64,000 bases of DNA from Anaerolineae bacterium (GTDB taxonomy: Bacteria > Chloroflexota > Anaerolineae > 4572-78 > J111), in assembly GCA_022071955.1 (NCBI GenBank), contig JAJVIM010000005.1, forward strand, positions 1 through 64,000, in the 5' to 3' direction. The position numbers and the translations under genes were made by a program. The notes under the pieces are model-generated. The model saw only the letters and a list, made by a program, of their open reading frames with translations. It ran no database searches and was not told where the DNA came from. Shown piece by piece: positions 25,274 through 34,011 of this stretch (the stretch's first letter is position 1; the number at the start of each line of letters is the position of its first letter).

Positions 25274-26296
25274 TTGGCAAGGCGCTCAAAAGCAGCAAAA
25301 ACAACAATAGTGGACATCGCCGAGGCATGCGGCGTGTCAATCGCCACCGTGTCACGCATCATCAACAACAAGCCGGATGTGGCCGAAGAGACTCGCCAGC
25401 GGGTGTTGCAGTTGATGGACGAATGGGGCTTTGCGCCGCAAATCACATGGCAGCAGCTTCGCTCCGGCAAAAGCCTGTTTATTGCCCTGCATTTTCCGCA
25501 GGATTTCAACCCGCCCTCGCAGGGCATTATCACCGCCGCCGCGCTTGGCTGCGAAGAGGCCGACTACTCGCTCAACCTGATTGTTAAAGCCCTCAGCGAT
25601 AACGACCTGCTGGCGGTTTTTCGCAGCGGCCAAACCGACGGCATGATTTTGATGGAGATTCTGCTGCAAGACCGGCGGGTGGAGCTGCTGAAAGAACACA
25701 ATTTGCCCTTTGTGATGATTGGCCGCTGCGCGGACAATACCGGCCTCAGTTACGTAGACATCGATATTGAAAAAGGCGTGGCCGATGCCATGCAGCATTT
25801 GCACGATCTGGGCCATCGCCAGATTGGGTTTGTTACAATGGCGCACGCGCTGGAAGGCAAGGAATACGGCTACGCCACCTGGGCGCTGGAGGGCTACAAA
25901 AAAGCCAGCCAAAAGCACGGCTTGCCGGCCCACTGGCTTGTGGCAGATTTAAACAGCGCCACCGGGCAGGTGTTAACCCTGCTCAACGAAAACCCCACCC
26001 TGACCGCCATTGTCACGCCCCAGCAAAGCGGCGTGCTGGCCGTGCTCAAAGCCATCCAGGCGCGGGGGCTGCGCATCCCCCACGATATTTCCGTGGTGGG
26101 CCTGCTCAGTGAACCGATGAGCGAGCTGGCAACGCCGCCGCTAACCACGATCAGTTTTCCGGCCTACGAAATGGGGCGGGAAGCGGCCCGAATTTTGATA
26201 GGCCATTTGGAGGGCACGCAGACCGCGCCGCAGCAGGTGCTATTGCGCCCGGAACTGGACGTGCGCGGCAGCACCGGCCCGGTTCGGTCCACCTGA
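25274..26296 (+). CDS. LacI-family transcriptional regulator
   Basis: Repressor-type regulator of 340 residues. The helix-turn-helix TTIVDIAEACGVSIATVSRIINNKPDVAEETRQRV (about 9-44) includes the hinge-helix approach, and a periplasmic-binding-protein-like effector domain follows to the end (VSVVGLLSEPMSELATPPLTTI). It starts at TTG 25274 after AGGAG. Being inside the operon and downstream of the 38-bp palindrome at 18145, it is the likely sensor of the imported sugar or a breakdown product. Confidence 0.93.
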   Translation: MARRSKAAKTTIVDIAEACGVSIATVSRIINNKPDVAEETRQRVLQLMDEWGFAPQITWQQLRSGKSLFIALHFPQDFNPPSQGIITAAALGCEEADYSLNLIVKALSDNDLLAVFRSGQTDGMILMEILLQDRRVELLKEHNLPFVMIGRCADNTGLSYVDIDIEKGVADAMQHLHDLGHRQIGFVTMAHALEGKEYGYATWALEGYKKASQKHGLPAHWLVADLNSATGQVLTLLNENPTLTAIVTPQQSGVLAVLKAIQARGLRIPHDISVVGLLSEPMSELATPPLTTISFPAYEMGREAARILIGHLEGTQTAPQQVLLRPELDVRGSTGPVRST

Positions 26297-26333
26297 CCCC
26301 TGTCTCCCGCCCCCTACTTTCAAGCGAGGCAAT

Positions 26334-27389
26334 ATGAACAACTATCATCTGCCCTATCAACCCGGCTTTCCCGCCGATTACCGGCCCGGCATTGGCATTA
26401 TTGGCTGCGGCAATATTGTGCGCCAGGCGCATTTGCCGGCCTATCAGAAACACGGGCTGAATCTGGTGGGCGCGTTCGATGCCGTTCCGGCAGCCACCGC
26501 GGGCCTGACCGAGCAGTTTGGCCTCCAACGCATTTACGCCAGCCTGGATGACCTGCTGGCCGACCCGGCCATCGAAATTGTGGACATCGCCACCTTCCCG
26601 GAGCAGCGTATTCCCATTATGCGCCGGGCGCTTGAGGCCGGCAAGCACATTTTGGCCCAAAAGCCGCTGGCGCTGGATATGGCTCAGGCTCGGGAAATTG
26701 TGGCCCAGGCGGAGCGCAGCGGCCTGAAAGTTGCCGTCAACCAAAACGGGCGCTGGTCGCCGCCGTGGCGTATTGCCACCCTGCTCATCGAAGGCGGGGC
26801 CATTGGCCAGGTAACCGCCGTCACGCACCTGTTTGACATCAATTTGAGCTGGGTAACCGGCACCCGCTTCGATGAGATTCCCCACTGGCTGCTGTACGAT
26901 TACAGCATTCACTGGTTTGACATTACCCGCTGCTGGCTGGCGGGCCAGCGCCTCAGCACCGTCAGCGCCCGCGAGTACCGGCTGCCCAACCAGCCGCCAG
27001 AGAGCAAAGCCGCCTGGGGCATGAGCGCCGAAATCCAGTGCCACGCTGGCGCTAACGCGCTGCTGCGCTGCGTGGGCAGTTCGGCCAGCCAGGACAGAAG
27101 CCACGATTTTTGGGTGCACGGCACGCTGGGCACCCTCCGCGGCAGCGTGCTGCCGGACCGGTTTGTTGAGCTTGACAACGCCCAGGGGCAAACCCGCTTT
27201 GATTTTGAGGGGCAGTGGTTCCCCGATGGCTTTGCCGGCGCTATGAGCGAGCTGGTCTGGTCAATTTATGAAGACCGCCAGCCCTACAACTCGGCGCGCC
27301 ACCACTTGGCTTCGCTGGCAATTACGCTGGCAACCTGCCAGTCGGCGGAAAATAACGGGCAACCCGTTCAATTTGATGAGGTGATTTAA
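26334..27389 (+). CDS. Gfo/Idh/MocA-family oxidoreductase
   Basis: NAD(P)-dependent dehydrogenase of 351 residues. An N-terminal Rossmann motif (GIIGCGNIVRQAHLPAYQ, about 22-38) is followed by the QKPLALD segment supplying the catalytic Lys, and a C-terminal substrate domain with YDYSIHWFDITR. Such enzymes oxidise or reduce a hydroxyl on a sugar, inositol or glycoside. Next to two TIM-barrel isomerases it may form part of a keto-sugar route for glycoside breakdown. Substrate unknown. The next gene begins at the base after its stop. Confidence 0.9.
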   Translation: MNNYHLPYQPGFPADYRPGIGIIGCGNIVRQAHLPAYQKHGLNLVGAFDAVPAATAGLTEQFGLQRIYASLDDLLADPAIEIVDIATFPEQRIPIMRRALEAGKHILAQKPLALDMAQAREIVAQAERSGLKVAVNQNGRWSPPWRIATLLIEGGAIGQVTAVTHLFDINLSWVTGTRFDEIPHWLLYDYSIHWFDITRCWLAGQRLSTVSAREYRLPNQPPESKAAWGMSAEIQCHAGANALLRCVGSSASQDRSHDFWVHGTLGTLRGSVLPDRFVELDNAQGQTRFDFEGQWFPDGFAGAMSELVWSIYEDRQPYNSARHHLASLAITLATCQSAENNGQPVQFDEVI

Positions 27390-28238
27390 GTGAGCAACTC
27401 TACCCCACTGTGGACAAAACTGGGCGCGTTTACCCCCTATTTTTCCCGCAGCCAATGGCTGCCAATGGCCGCCGCGTATCAGGCGCTGGGGCTGCAACTG
27501 GTGCAACTGAGCGGCGAACTGCTGGACGAAGCCATCGAATCGCCGGGGCAAATTCCCGCCGCCCGGCGGCAGTTGGCCGATCACGGCCTGTCGGTGGCGG
27601 CGCTGGGCGCGTACCGCAACCTTATTGCCGCCGACCCGGACAGGCGGCGGCGCAACATTGCCTACATTAAAGCCTGTCTGGAGCAGGCCAACGCGCTGGG
27701 CGCGCCCATTGTTTCCACCGAAACCGGCACGCTCCACCCCAGCGGCGACTGGAGCGACACCCCGGAAAATGACAGCCCCGCCGCCTGGGAGGCGCTCTAC
27801 CGGGCGCTCGATGAACTGCTGCCGGTGGCCGAAAAAGCGCAGGCGGTGCTGGCGCTGGAAGGATACGTGAACAACGTGTTGAAAACGCCGGATCAGGTCG
27901 ATGAGATTCTGCGCCGGTACAACAGCCCGCACCTTAAAGTGATGTGCGATCCCTACAATTACCTCACCAAAGCGTTGCTGCCCCAATCGGCGCAACTGGC
28001 CGATGAATTTTTGGGCCGATTTGAGCAGGAATTTGTGGTGGCCCATTTAAAGGATGTCAGCCCGCAGGGCGCAGAAGTGGACACGCCGGAGTTTGGCCTG
28101 GGCGTGTTTCCGCAGGCCGGCTACATTAAATTCCTTAAAACGCGCCGCCCCGATTTGCCCGTTATCTTTGAACACCTGCCGTTAGAACACCTGCCCGCGG
28201 CCATTGACCGGTTACGGGCCATCGCCGCCGCGGTTTAG
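27390..28238 (+). CDS. Sugar phosphate isomerase/epimerase (xylose isomerase-like TIM barrel)
   Basis: Protein of 282 residues of the AP-endonuclease-2/IolE superfamily. Putative metal-binding acidic and His residues lie in LALEGYVNN, MCDPYNY, VVAHLKDVSPQG and IFEHLPLE. It starts with GTG immediately after the preceding stop codon, so the two are translationally coupled. It probably isomerises or epimerises the keto-sugar made by the neighbouring Gfo/Idh/MocA enzyme. The exact substrate is not evident. Confidence 0.88.
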   Translation: MSNSTPLWTKLGAFTPYFSRSQWLPMAAAYQALGLQLVQLSGELLDEAIESPGQIPAARRQLADHGLSVAALGAYRNLIAADPDRRRRNIAYIKACLEQANALGAPIVSTETGTLHPSGDWSDTPENDSPAAWEALYRALDELLPVAEKAQAVLALEGYVNNVLKTPDQVDEILRRYNSPHLKVMCDPYNYLTKALLPQSAQLADEFLGRFEQEFVVAHLKDVSPQGAEVDTPEFGLGVFPQAGYIKFLKTRRPDLPVIFEHLPLEHLPAAIDRLRAIAAAV

Positions 28239-28248
28239 GGGGATGCCG

Positions 28249-29679
28249 ATGTACCAGCCTACCCTTGAGTCCATCAAACAACACCCCCTGCCCGCCTGGT
28301 ACGATGACGCCAAATTTGGCATTTTTGTCCATTGGACCATTTCCAGCGTGCCGGCCTACGCCCCCACCGGCCTGGGCGACATCAACTCCATCTTTGCCAG
28401 AGAGTCAGAAGCGTACGGCTACACCTGCCAGCCCTACGCGGAATGGTATCAAAACAGCCTGCGCATCACAGGCAGCCCGGTGGACGTGTACCACCGCCAA
28501 ACCTACGGGCCGGATTATCCGTATGAAAATTTTGCCGCCGCCTTCAACGAGCAGAGCCGGCAGTGGCAGCCGGAAGCCTGGGCCAACCTGTTCTCCGAGG
28601 CCGGGGCGCGCTACGTGGTGCTGGTTACCAAGCACCACGATGGCTTTTTGCTGTGGGACAGCCACACCCCCAACCCATTTAGGCCAAATTACCGCACCAC
28701 CCGCGATGTAACCGGCGAGCTGGCGCGCAGCGTGACCGCCAAAGGGCTAAAAATGGGGCTGTACTACTCCAGCGCGCTGGACTGGACATTTTCACCCGAA
28801 CCCATCCTCGGCTTTGCCGATTTGCTCTCAACCGGGCCAACCAGCCCGGAGTATCTGCGCTACGCGGAAACTCACTGGCGCGAGTTGATTGACCGCTACC
28901 ACCCGGACATCCTGTGGAGCGATATTGCCTACCCGCCCTTTGGCGACCTGCCCGCCCTGTTTGCCTATTTTTACAACCGCAACCCGGAAGGCGTGGTGAA
29001 CGACCGCTGGTTTCAGCTCCCCCGGCGTTACCTGGAGCCGGGCGGGAAAGTTTTGCTGCAACAGGAGGCCCAAAAGCTGATGCACGATGGCGGCACGGCG
29101 CTGCCGCCGGTGCCCCACTGCGATTTCCGCACCACCGAATATTCAAACCTGGAAACGCGGGCATCTTTTAAATGGGAATCGGTGCGGGGCATTGGCAATT
29201 CGTTTACCTACAACCGGGCTGAGCAGCCGGCAGATTACCTCACCGCGCCGGAGTTAATTCGGATGCTGGTGGATGTGGTCAGCAAAAACGGCAACCTGTT
29301 GCTCAACGTTGGCCCGCGGCCCGATGGCAGCATTCCGGAGCCTCAGGTTGAAGCGTTGCACGGCATTGGGCGCTGGCTGGCGGTCAACGGCGAGGCCATT
29401 TACGGCGCCCGCCCCTGGACTCGCGCCGGAGACAAAACAGAGGACGGCCTGCAAGTGGCCTACACCGCCAAGGATGACGCCCTGTACATCACGCTGCTGC
29501 ACCCGCCGGCGGGCGCGCTCACCCTGCCAGATTTACCGGCCCGCGCCGGCAGCGCGCTGACGGTGCTCGGCTCAGATGAGCCGCTGGCGTGGCAGCGCCG
29601 GGGCAATGATCTTCACATCTCGCCGCCCCCCACCCTCAATTGGGACTCGATTCCGGTGCTGCGGCTGGCAATGGATTGA
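28249..29679 (+). CDS. Glycoside hydrolase family 29 alpha-L-fucosidase
   Basis: Intracellular retaining alpha-L-fucosidase of 476 residues. It opens with PAWYDDAKFGIFVHWTISSVPAY, a GH29 hallmark, and continues with VLVTKHHDGFLLWDS. The nucleophile Asp lies in HPDILWSDIAYP. NGNLLLNVGPRPDGSIP and a C-terminal beta-sandwich complete the fold. ATG 28249 is preferred because a G-rich SD precedes it; ATG 28243 is an alternative. It releases terminal L-fucose from imported glycans and is the last gene of the operon. Confidence 0.93.
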   Translation: MYQPTLESIKQHPLPAWYDDAKFGIFVHWTISSVPAYAPTGLGDINSIFARESEAYGYTCQPYAEWYQNSLRITGSPVDVYHRQTYGPDYPYENFAAAFNEQSRQWQPEAWANLFSEAGARYVVLVTKHHDGFLLWDSHTPNPFRPNYRTTRDVTGELARSVTAKGLKMGLYYSSALDWTFSPEPILGFADLLSTGPTSPEYLRYAETHWRELIDRYHPDILWSDIAYPPFGDLPALFAYFYNRNPEGVVNDRWFQLPRRYLEPGGKVLLQQEAQKLMHDGGTALPPVPHCDFRTTEYSNLETRASFKWESVRGIGNSFTYNRAEQPADYLTAPELIRMLVDVVSKNGNLLLNVGPRPDGSIPEPQVEALHGIGRWLAVNGEAIYGARPWTRAGDKTEDGLQVAYTAKDDALYITLLHPPAGALTLPDLPARAGSALTVLGSDEPLAWQRRGNDLHISPPPTLNWDSIPVLRLAMD

Positions 29680-29852
29680 CCATAGGTAATCGGCCTGCAC
29701 ATTTCCATTGCCAGCGCCGCCCAATTCCAGATTGTTCTGTTTATAAGCCGATATTGAAGCCCTCAGGCTCTACCCAAACGGCCAATCGTTAGTCCTCTCC
29801 CAACAATCCCAACTGCTGTGTCGATTTCATGCTTTATTTTTTGTAAAAACAC

Positions 29853-29883
29853 TTGACTTGGAGTCGACTCCAGGTGATATACT
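29853..29883 (+). promoter_or_regulatory. Promoter with embedded LacI-type operator
   Basis: TTGACT (29853-29858) and TATACT (29878-29883) flank the perfect 14-bp dyad TGGAGTCGACTCCA (29859-29872), which fills the spacer. The spacer is 19 bp (17 if GATATA at 29876 is used). The sequence differs from the operators at 18145 and 41824, implying a different regulator. What it drives is unclear. Confidence 0.65.
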
Positions 29884-29999
29884 GTCTTTGGAGGTGTATG
29901 CATGAAGATTGCAGACGTATATAAAATTGTATTCCGCTAACAGATTTACCATCGATTAGATTTGAACTCAGTTAAATTATTTGGAGAGCTTTACAGAAA

Positions 30000-30233
30000 A
30001 TGACGACAAAATGTATTTGCACAAGTGACACGATTTGTGCTGACCAAATTTACCGACAACCAAAGGCCAATCAGCAAAGTGAAAAATCAGTTTGGGTTGG
30101 TTTAAAACGGCTGGCTGCCACCATCGGCGAATATGCCGTAGAAGTGTATCGCGACGATAACAACCCGGAACCGGTTCTCGCAAACGGCGGAAGCCGTGTG
30201 CTGATCAGACCCGACCGGATTGATTTGGTATAG
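30000..30233 (+). CDS. Doubtful small hypothetical protein
   Basis: A 77-codon frame lies downstream of the operator-bearing promoter at 29853, with GGAGAG 13 nt before the ATG. The product has a Cys-rich start (MTTKCICTSDTIC) and a more ordinary C-terminal half (VWVGLKRLAATIGEYAVEVYRDD). I recognise no family. It may be a decayed gene fragment or chance frame. Confidence 0.25.
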   Translation: MTTKCICTSDTICADQIYRQPKANQQSEKSVWVGLKRLAATIGEYAVEVYRDDNNPEPVLANGGSRVLIRPDRIDLV

Positions 30234-30394
30234 CCGGGATCGTTTTTTCGGCGCAGTAAATTTTTCAAAATCGATTCAACGTAATGATTTGATAGTTTCG
30301 ATCTGCGCAGCCGCAGCCCTCGTTTTGTGCCGGAGGCGTGGAAAGCAAATCCGGGTTTTATTAATCCTCCTGCGAATTTGCGGAGTTATAAATA

Positions 30395-30422
30395 GTAGGG
30401 GCGCTTCGCGAAGCGCCCCTAC
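30395..30422. repeat. Perfect 28-bp GC-rich palindrome
   Basis: GTAGGGGCGCTTCG is followed directly by its reverse complement, with no loop base. Elements with this core (GGGGCGCTTCGCGAAGCGCCCC) are known as intergenic repeats in several environmental genomes. A short T-run follows on the plus strand, but pairing without a loop makes a terminator role doubtful. Confidence 0.6.
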
Positions 30423-30464
30423 CCCATTTTTATGGCTTGTTGCGGTAAAAAAACTGACCGTGAA

Positions 30465-31268
30465 TTAGCCGCGCAAAACAACCGGCAATTGCTGTTGCAA
30501 ATAGGCCAGGCTGTTTGCAACGCTGGCAACGGGATCGCGCGGATTATCATGCTCAACAATGTACCATGCCGCGCCGGCAGCGCGGGCGGCGGGGAGCAGG
30601 GCCGGCCAGTTTAGCTTGCCAGAACCAACATCGGCCATCACCGCGCCATCCATCAGCGGCTCCGATGAATCCGGGCCGGCAACGCCCAAATCCTTCACAT
30701 GCACCCGCAGGCAGCGGCCCGCGTAACGTTGCAGCAGCGCCACCGGATCAACCCCGCCAAAGGTAATCCAGGCCAAATCTGGCTCAAAACCAAGGCTGTC
30801 GCCGGCGCTGTCAAAGAGCCAATCCAGGGCCAGTTTGCCATCGATTTCAACCATTTCCCAGTGATGATTGTGGTACAACAGGCGCATGCCTTCGGCCTGG
30901 CAGCGTTGAGCCAGTTGGCCCAGCAGTTGGCCGGTTTCCTGAAAGACGCTGGCGCGTTTTTCGCCCACCAGGTGGGGAATGTATGGCGTAACGAGCGTAT
31001 CATTGCCAATGGCCTGGTTGAAGGCAATAACTTTGGGTAAGTCGTTCCGCAAATCATCGAGCGGCAGGTGGGTGGCGATAACTTGCAGACCGTGGTTGGC
31101 TAACAAGGCGCGCATGTCGGCGGCGGTGCAGCCGTGGTCGCCCACGGTTTCCACGGCAGTATACCCAACCCCGGCCACCTGGCCCAGAGTTTCATTAAAC
31201 GTGCCGGGCAACGTCCGCAGACTGTATAATTGGACGGCAATCGGTAAAGTGGCTGCTTGCGAGGTCAT
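30465..31268 (-). CDS. Sugar phosphate isomerase/epimerase (TIM barrel)
   Basis: Protein of 267 residues starting IAVQLYSLR, typical of the YcjR/IolE-like branch. LLYHNHHWEM, GFEPDLAWITFGG and RVHVKDLG supply likely metal-binding residues. The ATG at 31268 is chosen for its GGAG 9 nt upstream; an earlier ATG at 31340 would lie inside the GH3 gene. It follows the GH3 stop by 4 bp, so the two are co-transcribed. It probably acts on a keto-glycoside or keto-sugar, together with a Gfo/Idh/MocA enzyme such as the one at 26334. Confidence 0.87.
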   Translation of the reverse strand: MTSQAATLPIAVQLYSLRTLPGTFNETLGQVAGVGYTAVETVGDHGCTAADMRALLANHGLQVIATHLPLDDLRNDLPKVIAFNQAIGNDTLVTPYIPHLVGEKRASVFQETGQLLGQLAQRCQAEGMRLLYHNHHWEMVEIDGKLALDWLFDSAGDSLGFEPDLAWITFGGVDPVALLQRYAGRCLRVHVKDLGVAGPDSSEPLMDGAVMADVGSGKLNWPALLPAARAAGAAWYIVEHDNPRDPVASVANSLAYLQQQLPVVLRG

Positions 31269-31272
31269 CAGT

Positions 31273-33561
31273 TTAATCTCCGTTGTGAACTTTGGATAAA
31301 AAATCTGCCACCAGGTCTTCGGGATGCGCGGGCAAGGCATGTTGCTGGAACATCAGCACACTGACCAGAGGCATTTCGTTAAACATATCCATAATGTCCA
31401 TGCCGATGGCGCTTTCGTTGTTGCCGTAGCGTTCATCGCCGCCGCCGAACATTTTGCGGGCTTCGGTTTCCATTTTGGCGTAGAAGGGGCCAAAAACGGC
31501 CCGGCCGCGCGGATCGGCCAGCCACTCGCGGATGGTCGATTCTTTGTCGAGAATACAGGGCAGAGTCACGGTTGATTGCAGCGTTACTGTTACGGTGTGG
31601 CGAATATCGGTGGCGGAGGCGGCAATCAAAATATCAAATTCGCCATCCTCGGTGATCCACTGTTTGTATTCCGGGTGGTAAAAGGCAAAGGCGCGGAAAT
31701 CGAGCGGGATGGATACGGTTTTGGTTTCGCCCGGCTGGAGTTCGACTTTGGCAAAGCCCTTTAATTCTTTGTGGGGCCGCACTAACCCGGCTTGCCGGTC
31801 GTGGACGTAAATTTGCACAATTTCTTTGCCCGCAACAGCCCCGGTGTTGGTAACGTCAACCGATACCGTCACGCCGTCCACATCTTTAAAGGTGGTGGCC
31901 GACACGGCGGCGTTGCTGTAGGCAAAGCTGGTGTAGCTTAAGCCATAGCCAAAGGGGAACAACACCGGCATTTCTTTGGCGTCGTAGTAGCGGTAGCCAA
32001 TGAACAGCCCCTCGCCGTAGCGCACCTGGCCCATTTCGCCCGGCCAATTCAGGTGCGAAGGCGTATCGGCCAGTTTGAGCGGGAAGGTTTCGGGCAGCTT
32101 GCCGCAGGGATTGACCCGGCCAAAAAGAACGTCGGCAATGGCTTCGCCGCCGGCCTGGCCCATCATCCAGCCTTCCAGCACGGCGTCTACGCCATCAAGC
32201 CAGTCATTCATTGCTACCGGCGCGCCGTTGTTGAGTACCACCACCGTGTGCGGCTGAACCGCAGCCACGGCCTTGATCAGCGCAATCTGCTGTTCGGTCA
32301 GATCGATGTCGCGGCGGTCGTAGCCTTCTGATTCTTTAAAGGTGGGCAGCGCGATGTACAGCAGGGCCACATCTGCCGCCTGGGCCAGACCGACCGCCTG
32401 GTCAATCAAATCCTGGCGGAAAGAGGCATCGGTGGGGTAACCTTCGGCGTAAGTTAATTCAGCGTCGCCGGCCCGGGCTTGCAGCTCTTTAAACGGCACG
32501 GCCACTTTGGTGGGGTTAATGTGCGAACTGCCGCCGCCCTGAAAGTGAGCCTTTTCCGCCGAGCGGCCAATGACGGCAATCTGTTTTTGGCCTTGCAGGG
32601 GGAGCAGGCCGTTGTTTTTAAGCAGCACTATGCCTTCGGCGGCAATTTTGCCGGCCAGTTGATGGTGCGCCTCTACATCAAAATCGCCGCCTTTGGGCGT
32701 TTTGTGGGCCTTAAAGACAATCTGCAGAATACGGCGCACCGACTCGTCTAAAACGGCCTCATCCAGTTTGCCGGAGCGGACGGCATCGACCACTGCCTGC
32801 ACGCGGCGATCCTGCGGGCCGGGCATCTCCAAGTCGAGGCCGGCTTGTAGCCCGGCTACCCGGTCGCGCACCGCGCCCCAGTCTGAAACAATCAGCCCTT
32901 CAAACCCCCACTCGTTTTTGAGAATCTCGGTCAGCAAAGTGTGGTGTTCGGAGGCAAAGGTGCCGTTGACTTTGTTGTACGAACACATCACCGTCCACGG
33001 TTGGGCCTGTTTGACGGCCTTTTCAAAGGCCGGCAGGTAGATTTCGCGCAGGGCGCGTTCATCCACTTCGGCGCTAATGCTAAAGCGCTGGAATTCCTGG
33101 TTGTTGGCGGCGTAGTGCTTAAGCGACGTGCCAACGCCTTTGCTTTGCACGCCGTTAATAAAACTGGCCGCCATTTCCCCGGCCAGGTAGGGGTCTTCTG
33201 AAAAATATTCAAAATTGCGTCCCCCCAACGGCGAGCGTTTCATATTTGCGCCGGGGCCAAGCACAACGCCCACATTCAGCGCGATGGCTTCCTCGGCCAG
33301 GGCCTGGCCCATTTTGCCAATTAAATCCACATCCCAGGTTGAAGCAAGGCAGGAGGCGGTGGGAAAACAGGTGGCCGGCAAACTTTTAATCGCCATTTGG
33401 TTGACATCGGGCACGCGCCGAACGCCGTGCGGCCCATCGGACATAATCAATTCCGGTATGTCCAGTCGCTCCACCGGAGTTGTTGTCCAGGCGCTGGCGC
33501 CGGTGCAGAGCGCGGCTTTTTCTTCAAGCGTCATCTGGTTAATCAGGTTACTAAGTTCCAT
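31273..33561 (-). CDS. Glycoside hydrolase family 3 beta-glucosidase
   Basis: GH3 enzyme of 762 residues with no signal peptide. The barrel domain opens LTLEEKAAL-like (MTLEEKAALCTG) and contains SDGPHGVR, K148-H149 and the nucleophile D227 in GLIVSDWGAV. An alpha/beta sandwich (about 310-520) and a fibronectin III-like domain follow. About 110 extra C-terminal residues (ILDKESTIREWLADPRGRA...) form a helical tail seen in some Bgl homologues. ATG 33561 follows AAAGG. It should hydrolyse beta-glucosides or xylosides released from imported oligosaccharides. Confidence 0.92.
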   Translation of the reverse strand: MELSNLINQMTLEEKAALCTGASAWTTTPVERLDIPELIMSDGPHGVRRVPDVNQMAIKSLPATCFPTASCLASTWDVDLIGKMGQALAEEAIALNVGVVLGPGANMKRSPLGGRNFEYFSEDPYLAGEMAASFINGVQSKGVGTSLKHYAANNQEFQRFSISAEVDERALREIYLPAFEKAVKQAQPWTVMCSYNKVNGTFASEHHTLLTEILKNEWGFEGLIVSDWGAVRDRVAGLQAGLDLEMPGPQDRRVQAVVDAVRSGKLDEAVLDESVRRILQIVFKAHKTPKGGDFDVEAHHQLAGKIAAEGIVLLKNNGLLPLQGQKQIAVIGRSAEKAHFQGGGSSHINPTKVAVPFKELQARAGDAELTYAEGYPTDASFRQDLIDQAVGLAQAADVALLYIALPTFKESEGYDRRDIDLTEQQIALIKAVAAVQPHTVVVLNNGAPVAMNDWLDGVDAVLEGWMMGQAGGEAIADVLFGRVNPCGKLPETFPLKLADTPSHLNWPGEMGQVRYGEGLFIGYRYYDAKEMPVLFPFGYGLSYTSFAYSNAAVSATTFKDVDGVTVSVDVTNTGAVAGKEIVQIYVHDRQAGLVRPHKELKGFAKVELQPGETKTVSIPLDFRAFAFYHPEYKQWITEDGEFDILIAASATDIRHTVTVTLQSTVTLPCILDKESTIREWLADPRGRAVFGPFYAKMETEARKMFGGGDERYGNNESAIGMDIMDMFNEMPLVSVLMFQQHALPAHPEDLVADFLSKVHNGD

Positions 33562-33594
33562 TGGGGTTACCTTTCTGATAGCCCGGTTTACGGG

Positions 33595-33626
33595 CAAAAA
33601 ATAGACGCCAATAGTTGGTATTGGCG
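33595..33626 (-). terminator. Intrinsic terminator after the ABC operon
   Basis: On the minus strand CGCCAATA pairs with TATTGGCG (33626-33606) and is followed by a T6 tract. It ends the transcript from the Opp-type importer and truncated chbG before the GH3 gene begins at 33561. Confidence 0.8.
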
Positions 33627-33648
33627 TGTTATATGATAATTTGTGAAT

Positions 33649-34011
33649 TTACGTTGCCTTCCAAACTTCCTGCAAGGCTCGGTAATCCAACCCCGCCCGG
33701 TCAATAAGAGTGGGCACTTTTTCTTTGGGTGTTACCGGCCCCCAGCGGTAATCGGCCCAGTCAGCGATAACAGTGAGGTGCACGCCAAAGGGAATTTGGG
33801 GATGCTCCTTGAGAAAGCGCATAGCGTGCAACGCCCACGGGCAGGGCACCATCAACGTTGTGGAACGGGCAATGCCGGTTGTCATTGCGGCCATGATGGC
33901 GGCATTTACGGCATGGCACATCCCAAAATCATCGGCGTTGATGATGAGCAGGCGCGCATTGGCCGGGTAACCCAGTAATTGGTTAGACAGTAGAGAGATC
34001 CCACTCTTCAT
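33649..34011 (-). pseudogene. Truncated ChbG/YdjC-type deacetylase remnant
   Basis: The frame encodes only the first 120 or so residues of a ChbG/YdjC-family carbohydrate deacetylase. The LLIINADDFGMCHAVNAAI metal-site segment and GVHLTVIADWADYRWGPVTP are intact. Family members run to roughly 250-300 residues with further His/Asp ligands downstream, all absent here. The frame ends at 33649, shortly before the terminator. The start is uncertain: ATG 34011 or 34026, each overlapping the ATPase gene end. Full-length ChbG removes acetyl groups from chitooligosaccharides; this piece is unlikely to be active. Confidence 0.75.

Larger units (their letters stand above)
29680..30464. other. 785-bp intergenic region between converging operons
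   Basis: It contains a separate plus-strand promoter with a LacI-type operator (29853-29883), a 12-codon reading frame behind GGAGG (ATG near 29902), a doubtful 77-codon frame (30000-30233) and a 28-bp palindrome (30395-30422). No clear terminator for the GH29 gene was found. No recognisable protein family is encoded. Confidence 0.5.
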
